From Toxorhynchites rutilus septentrionalis (taxonomy: Eukaryota > Arthropoda > Insecta > Diptera > Culicidae), in the NCBI RefSeq assembly GCF_029784135.1, contig NC_073746.1:147626556-147690555 (forward strand): 64,000 nucleotides of DNA, given 5' to 3'. Under the pieces are notes generated by a model, which was given only the letters and a program-made list of their open reading frames with translations, searched no databases and was not told the DNA's origin. Below, in pieces: positions 11,521 to 19,614 of this stretch. Numbering within the stretch: the stretch's first letter is position 1; each line of letters begins with the position of its first letter. The position numbers were made by a program, and so were the translations under genes.

Positions 11521-11688
11521 TGGTGGAGGCGATCTGGCGTAGTGGTAACATCCATGCCTCTCACGCTAAAGGTCACGAGTTCAATTCTCACTCCCGACAT
11601 TCTTCCAAAAATGGAAGTAAAAGTGACGAACCAGCCAAATGAGTTGAAAGTCACTATAATACAGTTAAAAAAAAAAAAAAAAAAAAAA
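11521..11688 (+). mobile_element. tRNA-derived SINE
   Basis: A 168-bp insertion with a tRNA-like head: GGCGTAGTGGTAACAT resembles an RNA polymerase III A box and GGTCACGAGTTCAATTC a B box. A tRNA-unrelated body (11593-11664) and an A-run of about 23 nt follow. The 11-bp duplication confirms retroposition. Structure and tRNA head resemble the Feilai-type SINEs known from Aedes, but family identity is inference. It is not a tRNA gene: no cloverleaf 3' half is present. Confidence 0.85.
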
Positions 11689-11699
11689 ATCGATAACAC
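11689..11699. repeat. SINE target site duplication, right copy
   Basis: ATCGATAACAC, directly after the A-run; the RT reading frame resumes here. Confidence 0.9.
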
Positions 11700-12584
11700 A
11701 CTTGGTGTACAACAGGGAAGTGTGTTAGGGCCCATTTTATTCATTTTATATATTAATGATATGCGGCGGGTTTTACGTTTTTGTGATATCAACTTGTTCG
11801 CGGATGACACTGTTCAGTTCATCGCAGCTAAGGAGTTAAATGTAATCGCGGAGCACGAAGATCTTCATTCTCTCGCTCGGTGGTTGAAATGCAAACAATC
11901 AAAGTTGAATGTTAATAAAACAAAATACATGCTCATTTCTTCAGCAAACTCCAGATATAACGGTAGTTTTGAAATCGATGGTGAGACTATTGAACGGGTT
12001 AAAGAAATAAAATATCTGGGAGTAGTTATTGATGACAGACTAACTTTCAAGTCTCACATTGATAATGTCATCAAAAAGGTTGCTAAAAAGTACGGCGTCA
12101 TTTGTCGTTTGAAGAATGAGTTAAACGCAATTAGTAAAATCAAACTATATAAATCACTCGTCTCACCACACATAGATCTCTGCTCATCCATCCTATTACT
12201 TACAAATAATACACAACTATTGCGATTGCAGATTGGTTACAAAATAAAATCATGCGATTAGTTTTAAGATGTCATAGGTACACTTCCTCTGTTATTATGT
12301 TGGACGCGCTACAGTGGTTATCTGTGAAGCAAAGGATTTATTACTTGACAATGGTGTTCATCTTTAAAATTTTGAATGATATGCTGCCTCGGTACTTGTG
12401 TGATCGAATTGAACGAGGAAGTGATTTGCATAGATATAATACAAGAAACGCGATTGTTGCAAGAACATCTAACTTTTTATTCAGCAGGTCCCAAAATTCA
12501 CTATTGTATATAGGATTAAAATTCTTCAATTCGATGCCCAGAAATATTAAACGAGCGGCAATAATGGCTGAGTTCAAAGAATAG
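11700..12584 (+). pseudogene. CR1-like LINE ORF2, RT second part and C-terminus
   Basis: After the SINE the RT continues with QQGSVLGPILFILYINDM, the catalytic FADDT block near 11800, KTKYMLIS and KYLGVVIDDRLTF. A frameshift near 12255 moves into the frame ending with LKFFNSMPRNIKRA, the usual CR1/L2-type C-terminus without RNase H. Catalytic Asp residues are preserved, so decay here comes from the insertions and two or more frameshifts. Confidence 0.8.
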
Positions 12585-12817
12585 TGTCTCTCACATGTGA
12601 AATCTGTGTTGTGAACTAGTAAAAATGTTTCAATGTTTCTATGTTTGCATAAGCTATCATGTTCGTATTGATAATGATGGTTTTTTGTTACATTATTGTT
12701 GTTGTAAATTAGATTTGAAAAAAATATATAAATGAGTAGTCTACAAAAGCTTGAGCCGCGCGCGCAATTCGGTAGACATAGATAACTTGATTTTGAACAC
12801 TGTCGAAAATCGTTATA

Positions 12818-14107
12818 TTAGGCTGTCAAAAAAGTCCTGCGGTATTTCCGTGAGGTGTCGTTGTAAGCGCGTAGTTCTAGTTGTATTCATTGTATCGAGT
12901 CATACTATAGCTTGCAAAGGTGAAAGGTATTTTTGCGCGCTATAATATAGTCCTTGACAGTGTTTTGTTTGGTTAAGTCGTTCGTGAGTTATAGTGTCGC
13001 AAATATGGAGCAAAATAAAGAGAAAATCCGACATATTTTACAGTACTACTATGACAAAGGCAAAAATGCATCTCAAGCTGCCAATAAAATTTGTGCAGTT
13101 TATGGACCCGATACAGTTTCCATTTCCACCGCACAACGATGGTTTCAACGTTTTCGTTCTGGTGTAGAGGTCACCGAAGATGAGCCACGCTCCGGAAGGC
13201 CTGTCGTCGAAAATTGCGACAAAATCGCTGAATTAGCCGAAAAAGACCGGCATAGTAGCAGCCGTAGCATCGGCCAAGAGCTGGGGATAAGTCATCAAAC
13301 CGTTATTAACCATTTGAAGAAGCTTGGATTCACAAAGGAGCTCGATGTATGGGTGCCACACACGTTGACGCAAAAAAACATCTTTGACCGTATCGACGCA
13401 TGTGAATCGCTGCTGAATCGCAACAAAATCGACCCGTTTCTGAAGCGGATGGTGACTGGCGATGAAAAGTGGGTTACTTACGACAACGTGAAGCGCAAAC
13501 GGTCGTGGTCGAAGCCCGCTGAAGCGGCTCAGACGGTGGCCAAGCCCTCATTAACGGCCAGGAAGGTTCTACTGTGTGTTTGGTGGGATTGTCAAGGAAT
13601 AATCTATTATGAGCTGCTTCCCTATGGCCAAACGCTCAATTCGGACCTGTACTGCCAACAACTGGACCACTTGAAGGTAGCACTCATGAAGAAGAGGCCA
13701 TCTTTGATAAACAGAGGCCGCATTGTCTTCCATCAGGACAACGCCAGGCCACACACTTCTTTGGTGACGCGCCAGAAGCTCCGGGAGCTCGGATGGGAGG
13801 TTCTTTTGCATCCGCCGTATAGTCCGGACCTTGCATCAAGTGACTACCATCTGTTTTTGTCCATGGCGAACGAGCTAGGTAGTCAGAAGTTAGCCACAAA
13901 AGAAGCCTGTGAAAATTGGCTATCCGAGTTTTTTGCCAATAAGGAAGCGAGCTTCTATAACAGGGGTATTATGAAGTTAGCATCTCGTTGGGAACAAGTC
14001 ATCGAACAAAACGGCGCATATTTGACTTAAAACAGATGATTGTAACTAATTTTATGAACAAATGAAAATTCAAAAAAAAATTCCGCAGGATTTTTTTGAC
14101 AGCCTAA
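12818..14107 (+). mobile_element. Mariner (DD34D) element, apparently complete
   Basis: A 1290-bp element between TA at 12816-12817 and TA at 14108-14109. The inverted repeats begin TTAGGCTGTCAAAAAAGTCC on the left and TTAGGCTGTCAAAAAAATCC on the right, about 25 bp long. It carries one full transposase frame. A second, defective copy lies at 56731-57999 in the same orientation. Confidence 0.95.
13005..14030 (+). CDS. Mariner transposase (DD34D)
   Basis: A 341-residue protein of normal mariner length that would bind the inverted repeats and cut and paste the element at TA sites in the nucleus. ATG 13005 is chosen because MEQNKEKIRHILQYYYDKG is the usual mariner-type N-terminus; an upstream in-frame extension of 17 codons is unlikely to be used. 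Paired helix-turn-helix DNA-binding region about residues 1-110, linker motif WVPHTLT at 116-122, catalytic Asp at 153 (TGDEKW), 245 (HQDNARPH) and 280 (SSDYHLF). There are exactly 34 residues between the last two. No stop or frameshift. Activity is possible but unproven. Confidence 0.92.
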   Translation: MEQNKEKIRHILQYYYDKGKNASQAANKICAVYGPDTVSISTAQRWFQRFRSGVEVTEDEPRSGRPVVENCDKIAELAEKDRHSSSRSIGQELGISHQTVINHLKKLGFTKELDVWVPHTLTQKNIFDRIDACESLLNRNKIDPFLKRMVTGDEKWVTYDNVKRKRSWSKPAEAAQTVAKPSLTARKVLLCVWWDCQGIIYYELLPYGQTLNSDLYCQQLDHLKVALMKKRPSLINRGRIVFHQDNARPHTSLVTRQKLRELGWEVLLHPPYSPDLASSDYHLFLSMANELGSQKLATKEACENWLSEFFANKEASFYNRGIMKLASRWEQVIEQNGAYLT

Positions 14108-14109
14108 TA

Positions 14110-14196
14110 TTTGCAGATAAGTTATGATCAAAAGGGAAAGTCGATGAAGAGAAAATCGAACATGTCATTTAAACCCCTTTAATTTTGAGCCCCTCA
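14110..14196. mobile_element. MITE end, GATCGATT family relative
   Basis: Directly right of the mariner, TTGCAGATAAGTTATGATCA and the following bases to GCCCCTCA match the right half of the MITE at 54472-54738. The left half is not clearly recognisable left of the mariner, so this may be a half element or a MITE split by the mariner insertion. Confidence 0.5.
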
Positions 14197-14490
14197 TATC
14201 CTAAGTTCACAAAAAATATCTTGTTTATTTTTTCATAATCTTCAGCCATGACCGATGGAAAGATGGATGTCAGCATCTTCTTTATCTCTTTCGTGGCCTG
14301 GGCTACCTCTTCGCTTCGACCAAATTATTGAAGAAGATCCTCTGATTAAGGTTCGCTTTAAAAAATCTATCGGTCGCTACTGGAATGAAAAACGTTGGGA
14401 GTGTTGTCAGTCTTTGGAACAACGTTTATCTTCAGCCGGTCTATTTCCTTTAGTGATTTCTTGGCATTATGAGCCGAGGCAAGGTCCAGC
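14197..14490 (+). other. Unassigned segment with open frame
   Basis: A plus-strand open frame runs through here to 14524, with residues such as IIEEDPLIKVRFKKSIGRYW. I do not recognise it. A T-rich tract ending TTTTTCATAATCTTCAG just before it could be a splice acceptor, so a decayed exon or retrotransposon tail are both possible. The frame ends inside the neighbouring repeat. Confidence 0.3.
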
Positions 14491-14662
14491 AAAAAAAGAC
14501 GAGTGGGTAATGTCGGGGACATAACCGGAGTGACGTAGGACTATACAAAGGGGACAGCTTTATTTTAAATAAATTGTTTTATTTTGTTCTTCTACGTGAA
14601 TACCTACTTATCTACCTGAAAAATGGATTAGTTTACTGTTTACTCTTTATGAACATGTTGGG

Positions 14663-14678
14663 GGTTCAGAAAAGAACC
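14663..14678 (-). promoter_or_regulatory. Degenerate histone 3' stem-loop
   Basis: On the minus strand GGTTCTTTTCTGAACC, one base from the perfect consensus form found at the equivalent place in copy 2 (33239-33254). The closing loop base pair is broken. Confidence 0.55.
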
Positions 14679-15441
14679 TTTGGTGTTGTGTTTTTGCGTT
14701 TTTTTTACAAACTTGATTCTTGATTTTTTTCTGAAGGCTTTGTACTTATTAAATGTTCAACACCGGGCATCTTTTGGCGTATGCACATATCGAACAATCA
14801 AAATGATGTCTGTGATAGGGAATGCATAGGTGGTCATCAGCTCATTCACTATCATATATTTCACTATTGAGCACATTACCGTACCTTAAACTGTGGTTTC
14901 GGAGACGAATGAATTGTAAGATTTGTAGTCTCCGCAAACAAAGTAAATAAAAATGAAAAAGAACTGAGGTTTTGGAGACGATCTGTTGAGAAATAAACGA
15001 GCTATAAGCGTTCTGAAAAACCAACAGTAAATACAGGGACGGGTGACCTTCGGATTAAAGTCCTTTAAAATAAGAACAGAGCAGCAGGAAATACATAGCT
15101 CATCATGTTACTCCTTAGTTATTTTTCTATACAATGCAGATGTAACGTCAGTCAATTTTCAACATCAGTTATCAACCAAAGAAAGCAGTTCATGCTACCG
15201 AGAAAATTCGTTAATGCCATCCTGCATACAATATGTTGTAATTTGAAGCCACTTTTTATTCGGAAACCATGTATGGGTTTGTGAAAACTGAATGATCAAT
15301 TTATAAGACCCCAACCACCAATAAGTTCAAAAACAAGCATAAACAAAATAATTCAGTTCATGTTATATGTCATATTATGTCACTTTAGAATGCATTGGTA
15401 TTGTGAAAAACTTTTAATAACTCTTCTTTGAATGGTTTAAT

Positions 15442-15457
15442 GGCCCTGAAAAGCGCG
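15442..15457 (-). promoter_or_regulatory. Degenerate histone 3' stem-loop after H2A pseudogene
   Basis: Minus strand CGCGCTTTTCAGGGCC lies just past the 3' end of the H2A-like remnant, where the hairpin of replication-dependent histone mRNAs belongs. The loop TTTC is kept and the stem has two changes relative to a perfect hairpin. Confidence 0.55.
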
Positions 15458-15720
15458 GTGTTTTACGGTGGCTGGTTTTGCCACCAAAGCAGTCTGTATA
15501 AACAAACTTTTTCCTTCTTCTACCTGCAGCCGTCTTGCGATTTCGTTTGCCACTCGCTGAAACTAGTTGTTGCCACCGAACCGAATGTGCTCTGTTCTGT
15601 AGGCGGGTTTTCTTATTGTCGTGAGCAGCTTTGCAAGCCAACTCGAGCACTCCGGCGGCCGAAATTCTATAACCGCTATTAGGTATACTGGTGCTTCGGC
15701 ACCAATCCGTTGATGCGATG
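15458..15720 (-). pseudogene. Histone H2A pseudogene 1 (copy 1)
   Basis: Minus-strand frames contain RIGAEAPVYLIAVIEF followed, after a frameshift, by AAGVLELACKAAHDNKKTR. These match the H2A core (alpha2 helix through the start of alpha3), and the DNKKTR block is diagnostic of H2A. The amino-terminal tail and first helix are missing: a leader like that of pseudogene 2 joins directly to the GAGAPVYL block. The distal part is scrambled, with NKLL-like DNA displaced by about 70 nt of unrelated sequence. A hairpin at 15442 follows. Functional H2A would package chromatin; this copy cannot. Confidence 0.8.
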
Positions 15721-15839
15721 TGATGTGAAACGCTGCCATACAACCACACTGATTTACGGTTTGAAAGAGAATGATATATTTTACAGCGGATCCGCGCGTT
15801 TTATACTTTAGCGGTACACGCTCACAGGATAGAGACAAA

Positions 15840-15891
15840 TCGGCAGACTCAGCCAAAGGGGCGAGTCCAACGAGACGAACGAATGAGCGTT
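15840..15891 (+). pseudogene. Possible histone H3 C-terminal remnant
   Basis: The plus strand reads toward a TAA at 15889-15891 with DNA resembling the 3' end of an H3 gene (the QLARRIRGERA coding region) but with short deletions. A well-formed histone hairpin follows 65 nt later at 15956. The match is weak at nucleotide level; the hairpin position is the better argument. Confidence 0.35.
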
Positions 15892-15955
15892 AAAAGGCAG
15901 CGATGGCAATAAATTCGATTTGTTCGCTCGTTGGATTCAGATGCAGGCTAAAAAA

Positions 15956-15971
15956 GGTCCTTTTCAGGATC
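15956..15971 (+). promoter_or_regulatory. Histone-type 3' stem-loop
   Basis: AAAAAA then GGTCCTTTTCAGGATC then ACAAAA. The 6-bp stem is fully paired with one G-U pair, the loop is TTTC and the A-rich flanks are canonical for replication-dependent histone mRNAs. It is conserved in copy 2 at 34540-34555. Confidence 0.65.
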
Positions 15972-16499
15972 ACAAAATTATCTTTAATCTCAAGAGTTTA
16001 TTGTTTTGTTATCACTCGATATCCCCATCTTGTTCGGCTTAACCTTCCTGTTTAGCGATTGCATTTGCCACTCGCCACAGCTTTCACAGTTGGAAAATTT
16101 CTTCCCATCCAGCTTGTGACATGTTGTACAGTAAATTATATTTAATGCGACGTGCCGAAGCACCACTCAGTGTCGCATTGGAGGCGATTTTAACCTGTAA
16201 TTGAACATTTGCGATGACAGTGGTACAGTGTCGACTTTCAATGTGGGGTCATAATGTGGACCCCGAACTCTATGTTTACAAAAATGTCCAAATAAATATG
16301 TTGCATTACAGGTCCGTCCAATTAGGTAAATGTCGAGCTAAATGTAAATTACTGTACTTTCAATCTAGAAGTAATTTAAGAATTGGTGAAAATTGAATAA
16401 TCGGGAAAGTCCCCAACCATTAATAAGCTCAGAACAACTGCCAAATTCTCATACTCAAACAAATTATCTCCTGGCAAACAAATTATGAAAAAATCAATT

Positions 16500-16848
16500 T
16501 GTGTATTCTGGATTTGCCACCAAAGCAGTTTGTATAAAGAACAAACTTTTTTCTTCTGCTACCTGATGCCGTTTTGCGATTGCGTTTGTCACTCGCCATT
16601 CGCTGCAACTGCCTGTTGTTGTCTTGATGTCCACCGAAACGAATGTGGTCTATTTTGAATGCGGATTTTCTTATCGTCGCGAGCAGCTTTGCCAGCTAAC
16701 TCGATCACTTCTGCGGCCGAAACTATATAACGCCGGCTAGGTGGACTGGTGCACTGGTACTAACGCGCTCGGCCTAGCTACCCTTGCGGGGAACTCCAGA
16801 TCAACACGCCTTTCCCTTCACTTTTCCTCCTTTACCATATCCAACCAT
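16500..16848 (-). pseudogene. Histone H2A pseudogene 2 (copy 1), with start codon
   Basis: From an ATG at 16848 (minus) the sequence reads M-V-G-Y-GKGGKVKGKA, the H2A N-terminal tail with two changes. An internal deletion follows, then RKG-S-stop-AERV, then APVHLAGVI, a frameshift, and AAEVIELAGKAARDDKKIRI. This covers the tail, part of helix 1, and helices 2 to 3. At least two stops, one frameshift and one deletion disable it. The 5' leader upstream of the ATG is kept and is similar to that of pseudogene 1, showing that a gene with its flank, not a processed mRNA, was captured. The hairpin expected after it is lost in this copy. Confidence 0.85.
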
Positions 16849-16912
16849 GGCTGCTTGTGTTGGTTTGTTGATGTGATGTGATGCGAAACGATGTGGTGTA
16901 CGGTTTGGATGA

Positions 16913-16927
16913 GAATGATCGTTACGG
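16913..16927. repeat. SINE target site duplication, left copy
   Basis: GAATGATCGTTACGG, identical to 17149-17163. The empty site in the sister repeat is at 35517-35531 with one base different. Confidence 0.88.
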
Positions 16928-17148
16928 AAGGAAGGAAGGTATTGTATTATAGAGACTTTAAACTTTTGCAGTTCATTCGTCTCTAGCCTTGAGAAAGGCC
17001 CTTCACTCTACTCTCTCTTTTTGTTTGTCACTCTACTCTACTTTACTCCAGCGCTACCACCTCCGCCCTCTTGCCTTGAGAAAGGCACTCGATCCCTCGC
17101 CGTCCAGCCCGTCCAGCAACGATGTTGTCCAGTCGGTGTCCACACAAA
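16928..17148 (-). mobile_element. SINE-like insertion in histone repeat
   Basis: A 221-bp sequence absent from copy 2 of the repeat and flanked by a perfect 15-bp duplication. On the minus strand it ends AGTCTCTATAATACAATACC then CTTCC units, a short simple-repeat tail typical of SINEs that borrow a LINE tail. It contains GCCTTTCTCAAGGC twice in similar form. I see no good A/B boxes, so the head type is unknown. Confidence 0.8.
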
Positions 17149-17163
17149 GAATGATCGTTACGG
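17149..17163. repeat. SINE target site duplication, right copy
   Basis: GAATGATCGTTACGG, identical to 16913-16927. Confidence 0.88.
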
Positions 17164-17613
17164 CAGCGGAGCGGGGATTTTTAAGCTGACTGGCTGCATC
17201 GAGAATTACGCATGTGTGAGACTGCGACCAATGTTTCGTTAATTTTATTTCTTTTTCCTTTCCAATCGTGCTTCATTGTATTTTGCTGCTGCTGGTCGAT
17301 ACGCTGTTGCCCGTTTTGGTCGATACGATTTGAGGAGCACAAAATGGACCAATCAGAAATGGGCACATAGTGCATTTGGACAATGCTTGTTATTTCACAA
17401 TTATTCAATTATTTATCTCAAGAAAAATGAAATGTTATTCATTATGATAGGTGCGTAGATATATTTCCTATCAATTGATGCAAAAACCTTTGCGATCTAT
17501 TGAGAAATGCTCGAGTTATAAGCGTTCCAAATCTTGCATTTTTTCCTACTTGTTCAGTGCCTAGATTTTCATTTCACCCCCTATATCTTCCGGTTAGACG
17601 TAGTCCTACGTCA

Positions 17614-18000
17614 AAAGTCACTCGCCGGGCACAAAGTTGTGTCGAATGAGGAGGTCATCGCCGCCACGAAGGCCTACCTTGCAGACCTCGAGAAAAACGT
17701 ATTTTCCAGATGGATTAACCCTTTCGTTACGAGCGTCGTCTATAGACGACATCCGCGCGGCGTTCTGTGTGTACGAGCGTCGTCTTTAGACGATATGAAA
17801 TTCATACTGCTTTTCGATCACACCAGCGCGATGTGCATAATTTTCGGCGCAGTGCTCTGTATACCGGTAGCACTTCGGCGGAGCACACTGCCGTAATGAA
17901 AGGGTTAAAGAAGTTGAAGCATCGCTGGGTCAAATGTATCGAGCTAAAAGGAGACTATGTTGAGAAAAAAATCGCCACTTTTCCAATTCTTTTGTTTTTT
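17614..18000 (+). pseudogene. Mariner transposase 3' remnant, split by a MITE
   Basis: The plus strand reads SLAGHKVVSNEEVIAATKAY up to 17714 and, after the MITE, GLKKLKHRWVKCIELKGDY. These are the last 60 or so residues of a mariner transposase of the Mos1-like type. A frameshift separates the halves even if the MITE is discounted. The 5' part, including all catalytic Asp residues, is missing; the histone-bearing repeat abuts it at 17613. Confidence 0.8.
17719..17904. mobile_element. TTAA MITE inside mariner remnant
   Basis: A 186-bp non-coding element flanked by TTAA at 17715-17718 and 17905-17908. Inverted repeats CCCTTTCGTTACG and CCCTTTCATTACG; CGTCGTCTATAGACGAC lies just inside the left end. 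TTAA duplication and CCC termini fit piggyBac-derived MITEs. Confidence 0.85.
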
Positions 18001-19612
18001 TGTAGGCTAAGTACTTTACGGATTGCTCTCGTATATTTGATGTCATTGCTTACCTTCTTGAAAGTACCCGGTCCCATGCCAGTCGTTACATCCAATGTCA
18101 AGGAGGTCTCGATATACATTCTGATCACGACGTTCTGGGTTTTTGCCTGTTACTCATATACGGCTAGTCTCGACTGACGCTTCCGCATAAAAATGACCAT
18201 CTTAACCATTTCTGTGGATATGATAAAAGCAGCATCTTTCTATCGTTCATTACGATTTCAATGCTTCCCGAACATTCAAGACGCATTGAGAAACAACTGA
18301 GATAGGTATAGCCATTTCTATGAAATCAGTTACAGAAAATTTTCCAGCACTATTTATCCGCTGTGTCGTATCATTGTGTTTGGATTTGTTATAGAATGTT
18401 TTAATCGTTGACAAATTATCGTTTCGTTATCAATTGCGTATGTCAGTGTTTGCTTCTCTAGCTAAACCAAAAGAAAATCGAGAAACCAATACTTCCATCC
18501 GAAGATCTTTTGCTCATTATTCTCCGTTCAATTCAAGCTGTTTTCATGGCTAAAATATATTAATAGACATAGTAATTTTCAAGGCATTAATGTTCCATTA
18601 ATTTTCCATCAACTTAAATGCTACAATGAGATCTCAGCCTGTGTAAACAAAATTAGTACCAATCGATCGACAGATTATAAATTGATAGTGCTCCACTTAA
18701 TTTTGGTTGTGCTAACGTAAGGACATTTATCACTATTGACAGTGCTTTACACTTAAAATGCTTTCTGGTAGAGTAATAGCACCTCATTTTTCGGCATGAC
18801 AATCCAAAATTTGTTCGTTCAGAAAACCCCCCACCAAAATATTAAAGCCAGCCAATAGCTGCGATTATCGTTTGGAAAGATTTCGCCGATTCTTTCCAAC
18901 TTATCTATCAAACGTTTTCCGCAGCGGGCGAAGCTTCTTTCAAATTAATGAAATAAGACGGACACAATGTTCGATACTTAATTTAACGAATTTCGGACAG
19001 TTTTTTGAGCTCCGTAAAAATAAAACAAAGAATATTTTTATTTTCCATTATATCATTATTTCTTTATCTATCTTATAAAAATTAAACAAAAATTGAACGG
19101 AGAAAAATATTTATAACTGGAATAGTTACAAGCTGATGAAGTGAGGAGGGAGTTCAAAAAAAAAGTTGTGCCATGGCGTACACGATTCCAGCCCTTCTGG
19201 TTATCTGAAACAAAAAAATCGAACAGAATCTGAACCGGTAAAGATGTCACTATCGGCATGAACCTCGGACAAGACTTTTTTTTTCACAAGATGGCAGCCA
19301 TATGAAAAACAAAATGCGGTTTAAAACGTTTTTTCTTACGTTTCACGATTTTTTAAAGATAGTAATATTTAAAAATTATCATTTTTTTTAAAGGTTCATG
19401 CGATAGAGAGATGCCTACAGATTGTATTCATATAAATTCGACATGAATCGGTTCAGTAGAACTCAGGTATCGTGTACACCAGTTTGAAAAAACTAGTTTC
19501 GAGAAAAACGCGTTTGAAGTTCATTGTTATGGCCGTACCAGGTTAGATACCGCATCACTAAAATGGCTCTCACTCGATTAATAATAGGACTTTCGATACG
19601 CCCCTTCTAGGG
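18001..19612. other. Unassigned spacer
   Basis: About 1.6 kb of AT-rich DNA. No reading frame above about 70 codons, no recognised domain and no clear inverted-repeat pair. It may hold old repeat fragments. Confidence 0.4.
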
Positions 19613-19614
19613 TA

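Larger units (their letters stand above)
3699..12735 (+). mobile_element. CR1-like LINE, interrupted by three insertions
   Basis: The host LINE is reconstructed from separated blocks in one orientation: an ORF1 block (3699-4166), the rest of ORF1 (9006-9224), an apurinic endonuclease block (9258-9965) and reverse transcriptase blocks (10576-11520 and 11700-12584). Endonuclease and RT styles (GDFNIDW, then LIDHVFSN, SAGIDN, QQGSVLGP, FADDT) and the absence of RNase H fit the CR1/L2/Jockey group, CR1 most likely. The 5' end is missing upstream of 3699. It is inactivated by the insertions and by frameshifts. The 3' end is taken as the AT-rich tail near 12720-12735; no target duplication was found. 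Confidence 0.75.
14500..17613. mobile_element. Histone-bearing dispersed repeat, copy 1
   Basis: About 3.1 kb sharing both boundaries with 33066-35970 while the outside sequences differ. Both copies start near GACGRGTGGGTAATGTCGGG and end TTAGACGTAGTCCTACGTCA; TGACGTAGGACTA at 14531 is inverted at 17601-17613. Inside are two H2A-derived pseudogenes, histone-type 3' hairpins in both orientations and unassigned DNA. A SINE at 16928-17148 is present only in this copy and a 0.17-kb block of copy 2 (about 35083-35248) is missing here. No transposase or RT is encoded, so mobilisation would need another element. Mechanism unknown. Confidence 0.7.

Noticed and set aside
11521..11600. A tRNA gene
   Set aside because: Only A- and B-box-like segments are present; no acceptor or anticodon stems form, and the segment is bounded by a target duplication with an A-tail. 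It is a SINE head.
15458..16848. Functional histone H2A genes
   Set aside because: Stops, frameshifts, deletions and a displaced C-terminal region disable each copy.
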